Origin: Epiperipatus broadwayi
Lineage: Eukaryota > Onychophora > Udeonychophora > Euonychophora > Peripatidae
Length of the DNA stretch: 64,000 bases
Assembly (NCBI GenBank): GCA_028023455.1
Contig: JAQFVV010012400.1
Coordinates: 12,035,748-12,099,747 of the forward strand
Reading direction: 5' to 3'
Translations under genes and position numbers: made by a program
Notes under the pieces: generated by a model
What the model was told of the DNA's origin: nothing
What the model saw: only the letters and a program-made list of their open reading frames with translations
The model's database searches: none
Shown here: positions 25,651-36,145 of the stretch, piece by piece
How positions within the stretch are numbered: the first letter of the stretch is position 1
Layout: each line of letters begins with the position of its first letter

Positions 25651-26043
25651 GTATTTTATATTGGACTCTTTCCATCATCTAATATGTGTATTGAATGTCT
25701 TTAGAAAAATTTAATTTTATTTAAATATTCGAAATACATTCAATTGTTAGTAATAGCACATCAAACAAGTTAGTATATGCACAACGTTTTGAGAGTTATT
25801 ATTCTCCCCTCTTCTTCAGATGTTGCTGGCCTAACCAGTGACAGTGCTAGCATGGAATTCAAACCTTGACTCGTAGATTCTTGAGTTTTGAATTTTAAGG
25901 TAACGCTCTAACCGAGCGTTACATACTAACCTGTTTGATGTGCTATTACTGACAGTTAAATGTATTTGGAATATTTATATAAATTTTTCTAAAGACATTC
26001 AATACACATATTAGATGATAGAAATAGTCCAATATAAAAATAC
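25651..26043. repeat. Inverted-repeat element with tRNA-like interior
   Basis: The arms are about 125 bp. The left arm includes ctaatatgtgtattgaatgt and agcacatcaaacaagttagt. The right arm includes acattcaatacacatattag and actaacctgtttgatgtgct. Read on the minus strand, the interior of about 150 bp shows an A-box-like ctcggttagagcgttac near 25,905-25,921 and a B-box-like aaggtttgaattcca near 25,852-25,868, the spacing of a tRNA-derived SINE. It may be a SINE captured between inverted repeats. Confidence 0.7.
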
Positions 26044-26149
26044 AAAGTGGATCATTTGTTTGGAGTATTTTTTTATACAAGAGCTTGTGGATTTGAATTT
26101 TTGAAATATCATCTTACAAATAACTACTAACATTTGTATTAAATATTGA

Positions 26150-26400
26150 ATTATTTGCTTTACTAGTTGAATTGCTAAATGTTTTTAGAAAAATTAAAAC
26201 TTTAATTATACATTTCCAAATATATCAAAATGTTAGTAATAAAACAAAGTTTAGTATAAAATGCAATGTTTCGTATGATGTTATTCTCCTCTCTTCAAGT
26301 GTTGCTCACCTGACCATTGACAATCTAATATGAGAATTGAACTATTAACCCTTTAAATTCATAAATACTGAATTTGAGATAGTGCTATTTTTACAAAGAC
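26150..26400. repeat. Diverged second copy of the 25.65-kb element
   Basis: Follows the same order as the element just upstream: ttagaaaaatt, catttccaaata, a gttagtaata segment, then ttattctcctctcttcaagtgttgct and a tRNA-like stretch ending ttgagatagtgct. The right inverted arm is missing or too diverged to see. Confidence 0.55.
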
Positions 26401-26559
26401 AATAATCAGCAGCAATTTTGTATACTGACTATGGGAGTCTCTTTCTTCATTTTTCTTTTAAGAGCAAAGTTAATATTCCCCACAAAAATATGATTATCAC
26501 ATTAAATGGATTGTCATGTGAACAGCTTTTTAAATTTTTAATTTTTTTTTTTAATCTCT

Positions 26560-26800
26560 GCAAAATTTTTGTGTTTTCCCAATTGAACATATCTTGATAT
26601 ATGTATGGTCTACTATTTTAGATATATCTGTGTTTTTACTTCTAATCATTTTTAATCAATTTTCAATGAAGTAATTAGTTTCACCAGTATATGTAATTCA
26701 TCATAGGTGATTCTTGTTTTTAGGTTTTGTAAAAGTTGAAATATCTTTAGAAAAGTGTTTGCTGATATTATATTGATTTCGGATTTGTTCACCATCTCTA
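26560..26800 (-). pseudogene. Possible GIY-YIG fragment of a Penelope-like element
   Basis: The minus-strand translation contains ITYTGETNYFIEN (near 26,693-26,655) followed after a stop by a DISKIVDH segment, resembling the YIGET...R core of the GIY-YIG nuclease at the C-terminus of Penelope-like retroelements. An upstream piece, RNQYNISKHFSKD (near 26,770), does not fit the usual order. Frames are broken. The match is short. Confidence 0.35.
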
Positions 26801-27194
26801 ATATGTATAGATAGACTTGTAATTGGGTTTTATATTTATATAGTTTTTTGTTGGCCTTTTAATGATTCATAATGATAACGGTGGAAAACTTATTTGTGAG
26901 AGTTTATTTGTTTTTTCAAAGTCACTGGTTTATGAACAAATTTCTTTATTCCATAGTGATAGTATAATCCCATTTTTTGTGCTTCTGTTACAACTGAATG
27001 TAATTGGTATGTATTTGCTTATATGTGTCAACTCTGATGAGCAACTTTTACAAAAAAATAGCTTTAAATAACCATAAATACTAATTCCCACGACATTAAC
27101 TTTGCTATGTTGATATTATATTTGTGCTTTTACATGGTGAAACATTATTAGAAATATTCTAAACATACATCACCAATATATCTTCAATTAAATT

Positions 27195-27600
27195 AACTAT
27201 TAGAATTAAAATGAGAAAAATTGGCCTTTCTAGATGTGTTTATGACAGGACTACCTCATGGCAAAATCAAAACTACAGTTTACTCAAAACTTAAGATATG
27301 AAAATACTTAACACATACATTTAGTCATGACAAACTAAAGATAATTACAACTAATGCAATATCAGAACAGTTTTTTTAAAACCAATGCACATTGTAAGGA
27401 ATTTTAACCTTTACAAAAGTAACATGAAATGCTGAAAAAACAACAGCCTCTATGAAATCTCAGGAGAATGTGAACAAACGTACCAATGAAGCTAAACATC
27501 CCATTGAAAATAATTAAAAAAACAAAGCAATCATGACGTATTTTAAGTAATTGATAATGTTTATACCATTGAATATGTGTTTAATTAAGTTCCTGAAGTA
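27195..27600 (+). pseudogene. Penelope-like reverse transcriptase fragment
   Basis: The plus-strand frame from about 27,221 reads LAFLDVFMTGLPHGKIKTT, then VYSKLK. This is the FLDV...G...T.VYRK block that follows the RT catalytic core in Penelope-like elements. After several stops, SLYEISGECEQTY (about 27,445-27,483) resembles the start of the linked GIY-YIG domain, and an EAKHPIENN segment follows. It is heavily degraded, without the catalytic part of the RT. Confidence 0.55.
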
Positions 27601-27745
27601 TTGGGCAGAGAAGAAATGATAAAATTTAAAGAGGTTTGTATGATAGTGGTGAATAATTTCTAAATAGTTTGATAAAATGTTTGGAAAGTACTTGTTAACT
27701 TTGCCCTTAAAAGGGATAAAAAATGAAGAAATCGGATAATTAATA

Positions 27746-27875
27746 TAATAAGATAAGATATTTTATGGTAATATCTCCACACTAAAACTCAATATATTTA
27801 TAAAAATAAATAGAATAATATAAATGTATTGAGTTTTAGTGTGGAGATATTACCGTAAAATATCTTATCTTATTA
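27746..27875. repeat. Near-perfect 130-bp foldback element
   Basis: The arms of about 50 bp differ at very few positions: aatatctccacactaaaact on the left against agttttagtgtggagatatt on the right, with outer ends taataagataagatatttta and its complement. A 25-bp AT-rich loop separates them. The high identity suggests a recent insertion or a maintained hairpin. Confidence 0.85.
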
Positions 27876-28718
27876 CATATATAAACCACACATATAGTTA
27901 TTTAATAGTTATAATTAATATATAAAATTTGTAGATTGTTGTCTTTGACATAATAGACTAGTTTATTAAAGCGTTACTTTTAAATTCATTATTCATATAT
28001 TTTAAGATTGTTGGTTCAGTTTTTGTTTTAGTCACTGGTCAGTCCAACAACACCTAAAAGAGAATATCACTCAAAATGTTATTTTATACCAATTTGTATA
28101 TTGTTACTAACAATTGAATGCATTTAGAAAAGTACAAATAAAATTTAAATTTTTTTAGAGCATTTAACAATTTAAATACATATTTTTGAGATAGTCTTCA
28201 TATTTGTGTACTAAAGAAATTCTTTATAAATCATGTTTTCTCTGTATTTTACTAAACTTATCATTAACATTGCCTTAATAAAAATGGTTCATATAAGATG
28301 TTGGTGATTGGATGTGAAAGATGATACTACAATTTTATTGAGCAAATGAATACCTCAGAAATATTAAATATTTTCACACTACATATTTAATAGCTAAGGT
28401 TTACAGAGTTGTTAAAATTAATAGTATATAAATTATATTTCATTATTTACAGCTCAGATGCCTTACAGCCACAGTTGATGGTTCTAATTTATTTTGTGTA
28501 ACCATAAATTCTGTGTTTTTTAATTAAAAATGTCTGCAATTATTTTTTTAAAAAAGTTATTAGAATGTTTTAAATAGATGCTTTATTTTATATAATATTC
28601 AAATGAATTTTTTTTTTTTTTTTTTGTGTTTTGTTAAAATAACAACAAAGAAAATTACAAACTTTAGTCTCTTTTTTTTTTTTTTGCCTGTTTTTATAAG
28701 TTGAAAGAGAAAAATTAA
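27876..28718. other. 3' flank of the ankyrin-ARM gene, AT-rich
   Basis: No coding content. Two T runs at about 28,609-28,625 and 28,671-28,685 lie just after the stop of the minus-strand gene. On the coding strand they are A runs, the second within about 35 bp of the stop. Confidence 0.45.
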
Positions 28719-31049
28719 TTAAACCTCCTCTGCATACTTACAATAAGCTTGAATAATATCAGATAATATTTTTTTAATATCAGCAGGCGTTTCTAATTTT
28801 TCTTGGATTGCTGCCAATTTGCTAAGACCATTTGATGATTTAATTATTTGAAGAGATTTTTCAAGTGAAGTTTCCATATTTTTCTTAAGTATTAAAGTTG
28901 CAAAAAGTTGAGCTTCATAGATAGGAGATTTAAGACCATCTATTATGAGATCGAGAAAATCGTAGATTTTTGATACATTTTTATCAGAAAGTAGTTTTTT
29001 ATTTAATATTCTTATTTTACATAACATTTCATTCTGCATTTCTTCATCAACTAATTTTTCTTGAGAAGCTGCTGTTAGTATAAAACAGAATAGCATACCA
29101 GCTTCAATACCCTCATTTATCCAGTCAACTTTTGCTAGCAAAGTAGTTATAAATTTATTTGTTACCATCTTTATCTGATGACATTTTATTCTTGCAATAT
29201 TTGTTAATGTAATTAGTATATCTTTGACACATTCTTTTTTTTCTGAAAATATTTCAAGACAGTTAGAACTGTATTCTAAACACTTATTATCCATCAAAAC
29301 TTTACAATTACTTCGAGTTATACTTATTTGTGCCATGATGTTCCATATACTAGTTATAAGGCAATGATAAACACTGTATTTTAAATAAAAATCTAGTCTT
29401 CTAAATAAATCGGAAATTAATTTGTTTGGGATATTATCTTTGTATTCAGTTACATTGCATAGAATTATCAAGGCACTGCAACTAAATGCATGTATAAAAT
29501 TGTTTTTAGAACCAAACATTTCTAACAGATGTGTTGCAAAATTGTCACATGTGTCTTGGAGATCTTCATTAATTGTTCCAGCTCCATGGGCCTTAAGTTC
29601 ATCAATAACTTGCTTATATTGAAGAGCAGTAGCAGTTTGTAGAGGTGTTATTTTTTCATTGATAGCAACATTTACTTTTGCCGTGTGCTTTAATAAGTTA
29701 GAAACCATAGAAACATTATTTTTAAGAACAGCAAAGTGAAGTGCAGTCATTCCACTTTCAGGAGCAATATTAGGATCAGATCCATTTTCCAGAAGAAAGT
29801 TCACTATTTCATGATTATTGTCATCAGTTATAATGGAACTTATTAATGGAGTAAAACCATATCTGTCTTTACAATTAATATTGCTTTTATGAACAAGAAG
29901 CTTTTTAACTAAGTCAATATTTTTTTCTAGGACAGCAAAATGTAAAGGTGTGTGACCTTCATTGTCAATGGCATTAACAAGAGCCCCTTGTGCAATTAAC
30001 ATCTCAATTTCATGTAGGGCACCGGTTTTACAAGCTACGTGAAGAGGCATGATTTTTTTACCACTATAAAGAACTTCTACTTGTGAATTAATAAAAGCAA
30101 TTTCACTTCTAAGATTTTCAACAATATGTAAATTTCGTTTTAACTGATTCTGAATTTGACATATCTCTTCTGGCATGGTCTTCACATTATTTTGTAACTC
30201 AGTAAATTCAGTTTTAGTGAAAAATTCAGCATGCTTTTTCAATTTACTAAAGTCATTTTTTACAAAATAATCAAATTTTTTATTTAATAAATTGAATTCA
30301 GGCTTTATATTAATTTCTTCAAGTTTTTCTTCCAAATAATTTAGTTTACTACGGTCACTGAATTTTTCAAGTGTCTGTCTTATGTCATACAGATCATTTG
30401 ATATTAATGTTCTGAAAAGAGTTAACTTCTCATCCAAGTTATATATTTTTAAATCTGTTTCATCTTTAACTTTATCAACCTCAGGCATAATTGTTGCTTC
30501 TTGTTTTGCTATTTCATTTGTCAAAGTTTTTTCAATATTGCTGATAGTTAAGTGACATTGGTCTGTCTTTTCACTTAATAGATTAAGTTCCTCTTTGAAA
30601 CATTCAGCATTGTATTCAATTTCATTTTCTATTGTTTCTAACTGACTGTTTTCTATACTATTTTTGGCTAATTCTTTGATTTTTTCAATAGCAATTTGGT
30701 GGTCATGTTCTATTTTTTTAAGGCTGTTTCTATGAAATTTTTGTTCATCTCTAATGCTGTTTAATTTTTTTTCAACTGTATTTTTAATATAATTATATAA
30801 GTGATGGTATTTCTTATCCAGGTTTGTTTTCTCTTTTTCTAATTCACTGTGCCATAACTTTCTAAATTGTTTCACATTGGCATGAAAAAATTTTTTTAAT
30901 TTTTGATTGACTTCTTGATTATTCTTATTATTATTTTTCTGTCCATTTATATTAATTCCATCTCCATTTACATCATTCTTATCTTGTTTGTTGATAATGT
31001 TTTTATCTCCATTCATTAAAGGTAATAAGGCAAAATCCAAGTTGGTCAT
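28719..31049 (-). CDS. Coiled-coil/ankyrin/ZYG11-ZER1-like ARM protein, copy 1
   Basis: A 776-residue frame without interruption. Residues 1-46 are Asn/Asp-rich. About 48-330 is a Lys/Glu/Leu-rich coiled coil. Five ankyrin repeats span about 331-492 (PLH/TPL motifs at 335, 367, 400, 435 and 468). Residues 500-776 are helical and resemble the armadillo domain of ZYG11/ZER1: SIWNIM with W569, an NC pair after it, LTNIA at 616-619, then a QLF segment near 714. ZYG11/ZER1 are CUL2 receptors that bind N-terminal glycine degrons in the cytosol; whether this protein does so is inference. There is no signal peptide or membrane segment. The first ATG at 31,049 is used; a stop lies a short way upstream. 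The paralogue at 52.9 kb has the same layout. The lack of introns in the frame might reflect retroposition or an intronless family. The C-terminal assignment is from memory of the family and needs a profile search. Confidence 0.85.
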   Translation of the reverse strand: MTNLDFALLPLMNGDKNIINKQDKNDVNGDGININGQKNNNKNNQEVNQKLKKFFHANVKQFRKLWHSELEKEKTNLDKKYHHLYNYIKNTVEKKLNSIRDEQKFHRNSLKKIEHDHQIAIEKIKELAKNSIENSQLETIENEIEYNAECFKEELNLLSEKTDQCHLTISNIEKTLTNEIAKQEATIMPEVDKVKDETDLKIYNLDEKLTLFRTLISNDLYDIRQTLEKFSDRSKLNYLEEKLEEINIKPEFNLLNKKFDYFVKNDFSKLKKHAEFFTKTEFTELQNNVKTMPEEICQIQNQLKRNLHIVENLRSEIAFINSQVEVLYSGKKIMPLHVACKTGALHEIEMLIAQGALVNAIDNEGHTPLHFAVLEKNIDLVKKLLVHKSNINCKDRYGFTPLISSIITDDNNHEIVNFLLENGSDPNIAPESGMTALHFAVLKNNVSMVSNLLKHTAKVNVAINEKITPLQTATALQYKQVIDELKAHGAGTINEDLQDTCDNFATHLLEMFGSKNNFIHAFSCSALIILCNVTEYKDNIPNKLISDLFRRLDFYLKYSVYHCLITSIWNIMAQISITRSNCKVLMDNKCLEYSSNCLEIFSEKKECVKDILITLTNIARIKCHQIKMVTNKFITTLLAKVDWINEGIEAGMLFCFILTAASQEKLVDEEMQNEMLCKIRILNKKLLSDKNVSKIYDFLDLIIDGLKSPIYEAQLFATLILKKNMETSLEKSLQIIKSSNGLSKLAAIQEKLETPADIKKILSDIIQAYCKYAEEV

Positions 31050-33586
31050 TTTCTCTGTTGTTATAATTTAATACATTTTTTTTTCTCCTATTTTAATATT
31101 TTAGTGACATCACAATATTCATAATGTTGTTGCATGCTATGTAATTCATATAATCTGTAAATCATTGTTTTATTTTCAAATGTCAATTGTTGTATAAAAA
31201 AAAATGAAACTGCCTTTATATCATGCTAAAAATATATGAATTAATACTTATTATATAAAAGTACTAGATTCTCATAAGTGTTTATATGTAATGGTATAAA
31301 ATTAAATAACATAATGAAGGAATTACTAGAAGTTATGCCAGTTTATTTAATATATTAATAAAAAATAAATTTTATTAATACATAAATATTTTAATTTGAA
31401 CTGTCAGTTTTCTTTATTGTACTATAAAGCCATTTACTTGAAGCCTGAATAATCAATGGACACCAGATAGGGTGTTAGTATGATATTTACATCTTTGGAC
31501 TAGTTTCTGACTTTCATGTGATGTGTGAATTCATAATCTATTGTTTTCATTTTTTCACTTCATTCTACATCCAAGAACCAGAATTAATATACATATATAT
31601 CTTTTAGAGTTATTTCATTTTTTTTACATCAGTAGTGAACATTTTAAAGTATAAAAAATGACAGTGGTGACTTTTTTTTTAAACTTCCGAGTCCACCATT
31701 TTACTACTGCATTAAACCATACAGAGCATCATGTTCAAGCATTGGAAGTGATTGAGCTTTGATTCAGGGACTTTTATCCCAAGTCCATCACACTACCATT
31801 GCCTGCACTGGGCAAATAAAGTATTTATCGAAGTGAAGCAGCAAGGATTAGACAATATCATTTATAAAATTATTATTGATATGGTATATATAATGATTTT
31901 TTATCCAAAAAAATTTTCCAACAGTTTTGTGAGAAATGTTATGGATTAAAATAATAAATTAAGGTTATGGTTATAGTTTAAGTCAAAGATTTTACAGATA
32001 ATGTGGATATTTTCATAATGCTTCAATGCTTATCTGTCAGGTTAAAAACAATAAATTAGATATATTATGGATGCTAAAATGATTAGATTAATATTCAATA
32101 AACATCTAAATAAATATTTATAGTAATAAAATTTAAAAAATTAACATTTATAGTTATCTAGATCAGATTTTTAGTACAGATGAAAATAAGTGATGAAATT
32201 AAACTTAGAACTAAATTTGGATGGAATGTTTTGGCTAATAATAAACTTGAGGAAAAAAAATATGATTTTAATATGTTTTATCAGTGATTGCTTATGTGGA
32301 CCTGAGAGTTGGATGAGAGTAACATGGTAGAATTGAAAACAAAATATATGAATGAGAAAGTATCATCATTGAAAGGATAAAATTGGGCTCAGTGTGTTGC
32401 TAGAGATGACAAAAGATGACTAACTCATGATTTGAGATCAATCTTAAGAAATTTTAAAAGATATAGAGACTTAAGTGAGATGTTTGAATAAGATAAAAAA
32501 AATATCTAGTATGATGTAATGGGAAGAAGCTACTAATTGGAGAAACCAGATTAAATTTGAAGTTTTTCATCCTGTAATAGATTAATATAGTTTGAAAATG
32601 ATTATCAAAAATATTGAATTAAATAAATTTAATATATAAACTTTTTTTTACTTTGAAGCAAAAAGATTATCAAATCTATTTATATATTTATATGAGCATA
32701 TGTATGTCTTCTGAAATGCATATTTATTTTAATATAGGGCTATTATTTACATCAAGAAATTGAATTAACATGTAAAAAGAATATAGAAAAATATTAACCA
32801 TTTCTCATAGGGAAACCCTTTAATTTCTTAGAAGTGTATTACTGGATATTAATGTTTCAATTGCTATTCAAGATTTGGTTGCAAAGAATTTTGAGAAGAC
32901 CATGGAAATGTGCAATATCAAATCAACATTTGAATGGACTGTATGAAATGGAGCATAGATGCAGACATTTGTTTGTAATAGTGTTTGAATTAAGAAAATC
33001 CCATGAAGATTGTCCAAATCATACTTTTACTATCTACAAGTAGGAATTCGTTGGCCGGATGATAGTCTCAATTATAGATTATGCAATTCTTTTGGTTATA
33101 TCTCCACTTTTCTTCATTATAGAATTCATATCATGAATAAGCAGTTTTGAAATTATAGCTTGGCCATATGAAGTCTACAGCAGATTATTGTTTAGTCTAA
33201 AATTGATCAGTTGTATTAATCCTACAGTGATTTCTTTATTGTCATTTTTGTCTACAATGGGTGATATTTATTATTTGTTTTTAGTGATCATTCATTTCCT
33301 AACAGTTAATTTCTGCAGCTTCGGTTTCTCCTTTATGAAATTCCGAAATCATTCAGGATGACAATCTTACCATGCAACAAGTTCTGAATGCCAATGTTTT
33401 CATTAATTAGAACTAAGCCCTTTTAAATTTCAAGTCCCATAATATTTTTTTCTCCACAAAATTAGGAATCCAATTTAATTAACAGTAATGGAGAAAAAAT
33501 ATTATGTTGATGTATAGTTTTATATGAGTTACATAGCATAATATATATATATTTCATGAAATTAAGGTAGATGTTTTTGTTATGTT
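31050..33586. other. Upstream flank of ankyrin-ARM copy 1, mostly unrecognised
   Basis: AT-rich. A diverged fragment of the 51-56 kb foldback family lies at about 31,448-31,520 (aatcaatggacaccagata ... ggactagtttctgacttt). Short frames at 31,752-31,949 and 32,834-33,043 have no recognisable content. No clear promoter or splice site was identified. Confidence 0.45.
31448..31520 (+). repeat. Fragment of the 51-56 kb foldback family
   Basis: The two blocks aatcaatggacaccagata and ggactagtttctgactttc match aatcaatggatgccagaag and agactagtttctggct in the element at 56.5 kb, in the same order. Confidence 0.5.
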
Positions 33587-36012
33587 TGTAACAGTCAGAA
33601 AACGTGTGACTTGTAAACATAGTGCAGAATTCGACCACCATACAGAACAGTAGCACCATCGAGTAGCGAAGCCACCCGTGGTACTGAGTTCGAACATAGT
33701 TTATCGGTTCCACAATACAATCCACGAAACAATGCATCTGATGCGACATTAGTAAATATTTCCTTAGGCACGGTGGTCAGGGATATGTAAGAGACTCATG
33801 ATTTTCTCGAGTTAGCCAATAACCAAACTAATATTAATTAAACATTCATATTTACATAATCGAGGAAATATTATATAGAATGGGTATCGAATAAATGAAA
33901 CATAACTGCAGACGTATAGTTTAAAATTATTTATTAATACATTTTAATAACACAATCTAATAATATTTTATGGACTAACAGCTTCAGTAGCGGGATTTGC
34001 GACATGATTATATTTTAAAGAATACATTTATTTATTTAGACATTATTTTATATTGAGGATTTCAGTAGGGTATTTCCGATACTGTAATGTTTACAAAAGG
34101 AATACATTTATTTGAAGGCGTAATCTAGCTACCTAAAATTCTCGAGTGAGTATTTCTAATGCATGCCTGGAGGGATTTATACCTTTGCAATGCAAGAGTC
34201 TAAAGTATGGGTTATAAGAGTAATGGCAGACATATATTTATTTAATTAAAATATTTATAACTAAGGGCAAACATTTATTTGAGAGTGAATTATGCAGATA
34301 ATGCAAGGGGAGTGATATATAGAATAATAAGATTAAGTAAAGGAATTTTTAGAAGGGATATGGAATGGCAATTCAAACCAATGCCAATGAGTTTATAAGA
34401 ATGTCGGGCTGTTCTCTGCCATCGGCCAGAAGTAAGGTGTCACATAATAATAACCAGGACAATTCCGTGTCAGTTTGCTGGCTGCTGCATACATTGTCAA
34501 ATCCTACGGGAGCACCCATATCCCGACGGGTTAAGTTCAACCCTGAAGAATCCGGAAATTTCACGGCGGAATGGGTCATCGCGTCTCTAAAACGTAACAC
34601 ATGTATAATGTACAAACGATTAAAATGAGATTTAAATAGATTTCTAATTCGGCCCTACATTATCAACATTTACTAAAGAACTTGTGACTCTCAAAGAAAT
34701 TAATTTTCTGGAATTATTCATGATGATTTAATAATAAAAAAGATATAAATTGGAATTATTGTAACTAATAGTCACATTTGCGAAGTAGTAGACTGATTAA
34801 ATAAATGATATTGAGTGGTCAATTTATATGGAAGTTAAGTTATTTAGGAAAATAATATTAATGAAAATGTGACAATTCACTGTTTCAAAGATCATAGATT
34901 TAAACTTTGAAAATAGAGAAATTGTGAGATGCAATAATTAGATAATAAATATAGATAAAATGTAGATTTTAAAAATAGCACCAAGATAGAAGAGGAAGCT
35001 AGATTAGTAAAGAAATTTACACATTAAATTAATTATTCAATTTTAGTTATAAATGGTAGTTTTATTTTATAATTTAATAAGTAGTATGAAGAAGAGCTAT
35101 AGATATTATTAGAGTACTCTAGAGTTTAAAGAAGTACCTGTTTTATAAGAAGTTTTCTGATTCCATTAGTTTAGAGAAAAGTTCAGAGTAATTCTTTCTT
35201 TATTTAGATATTCATTTAATTTCATGGCAGAGCATTCTCATTCATTTCAAGCAGATCTTCATGGTGAATTATGACGGGAATGGAAAGTTCGGCATCGATA
35301 GGCCATCTCCGATGGAAATAATCTAGGTGCTTTACTCGGTCATACTTGGAGGAAAAATTATTTTATTATTTTGGGAGACTCGGTGATGAGAGCAAAGCTA
35401 AAGTTTAAGTGAATGTCTCCAGAAGTCTAAGATGCTCTTTTTTTATCTTGATCTTTTACATTTTTGTTAAGGTATTTTTAGGTTCTACTTAATCTGCCCG
35501 GAGGATAATCAATGCATTTTGTTGGTTTTTAATTAAAGAAAGCTGCTGTTCTATTGTTTACATTTTATATTTACTAATTATACTTTGGGGAATTTTTCTT
35601 TAATTAATCTATTATCTATCACTGACGATGTTTTAAATTTCAAAGAAAAAGGGAACATAAGATTATTTTAACTTTTAATTAAATATTACATCAGATTTTT
35701 TAGAATTATTATTAAAGAAATTTAAAAAAGAATAAATACGAACTTTATAATAAAATAAATGATTAAAATTATACAAATTATATAACTAAAAGAAATGTAA
35801 ATGATATTATTTTATCCCCATTTATTGCCTTTAATTTGAGATCGAAATGTGTGCGTGTTTATGCTGAATTCTACATATATTTATACATTTTTAATATTGC
35901 TACAGACACAATTCGATACCAAAAAGTTTAAATTTGGGCGAGATAGACCGGTCAGTGAGAGATGACAGAAAAAGGTGAAACTTAAGATTCGTATACGAAT
36001 CTTACTGTTTCA
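33587..36012 (+). mobile_element. 2.43-kb TG...CA repeat, copy 2 (probable solo LTR)
   Basis: Homologous end to end with 19,078-21,566. It begins TGTAACAGTCAGAAAACGTG, ends CTTACTGTTTCA and is flanked on both sides by tgtt. Against copy 1 it has many small deletions spread over its length and one extra stretch of about 80 bp near 34,000-34,085, where a cagtaggg/cagtagcggg motif is repeated on both sides. The 87-codon frame at 34,365-34,628 shares FNPEESG...FTAEWVIASLK with the copy-1 frame only because the DNA is the same; it differs upstream through indels, which argues against protein-level selection. Confidence 0.75.
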
Positions 36013-36045
36013 TGTTTTGCTGTATATTTATAATTATTAAGTAAA

Positions 36046-36145
36046 TGGCTCATAATGTAATAATTGATTATCAGTTTATTTCTTGACTTATGAAACTGAA
36101 AACATTTTGAATAACTGAAGTAAGTTTATTTCTAGATAGCTGCTT
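36046..36145 (+). repeat. Local direct duplication, copy 1
   Basis: The stretch with atcagtttatttcttgactt, atgaaactgaaaacatttt, gaataactgaagtaa and tctagatagctg is repeated with about 85-90% identity by eye at 37,866-37,965. The 1.7 kb between the copies is unrelated AT-rich sequence. Confidence 0.65.

Noticed and set aside
28600-28700. Poly(A) tail proving that ankyrin-ARM copy 1 is a retrogene
   Set aside because: A runs on the coding strand lie near the stop, but T/A runs are common across the window and no target-site duplication was found.
21567-33586. One large LTR element bounded by the two 2.5-kb repeats
   Set aside because: Outer flanks do not match each other, each copy has its own short duplication, and the interior holds unrelated foldbacks and a host-like gene rather than gag-pol.
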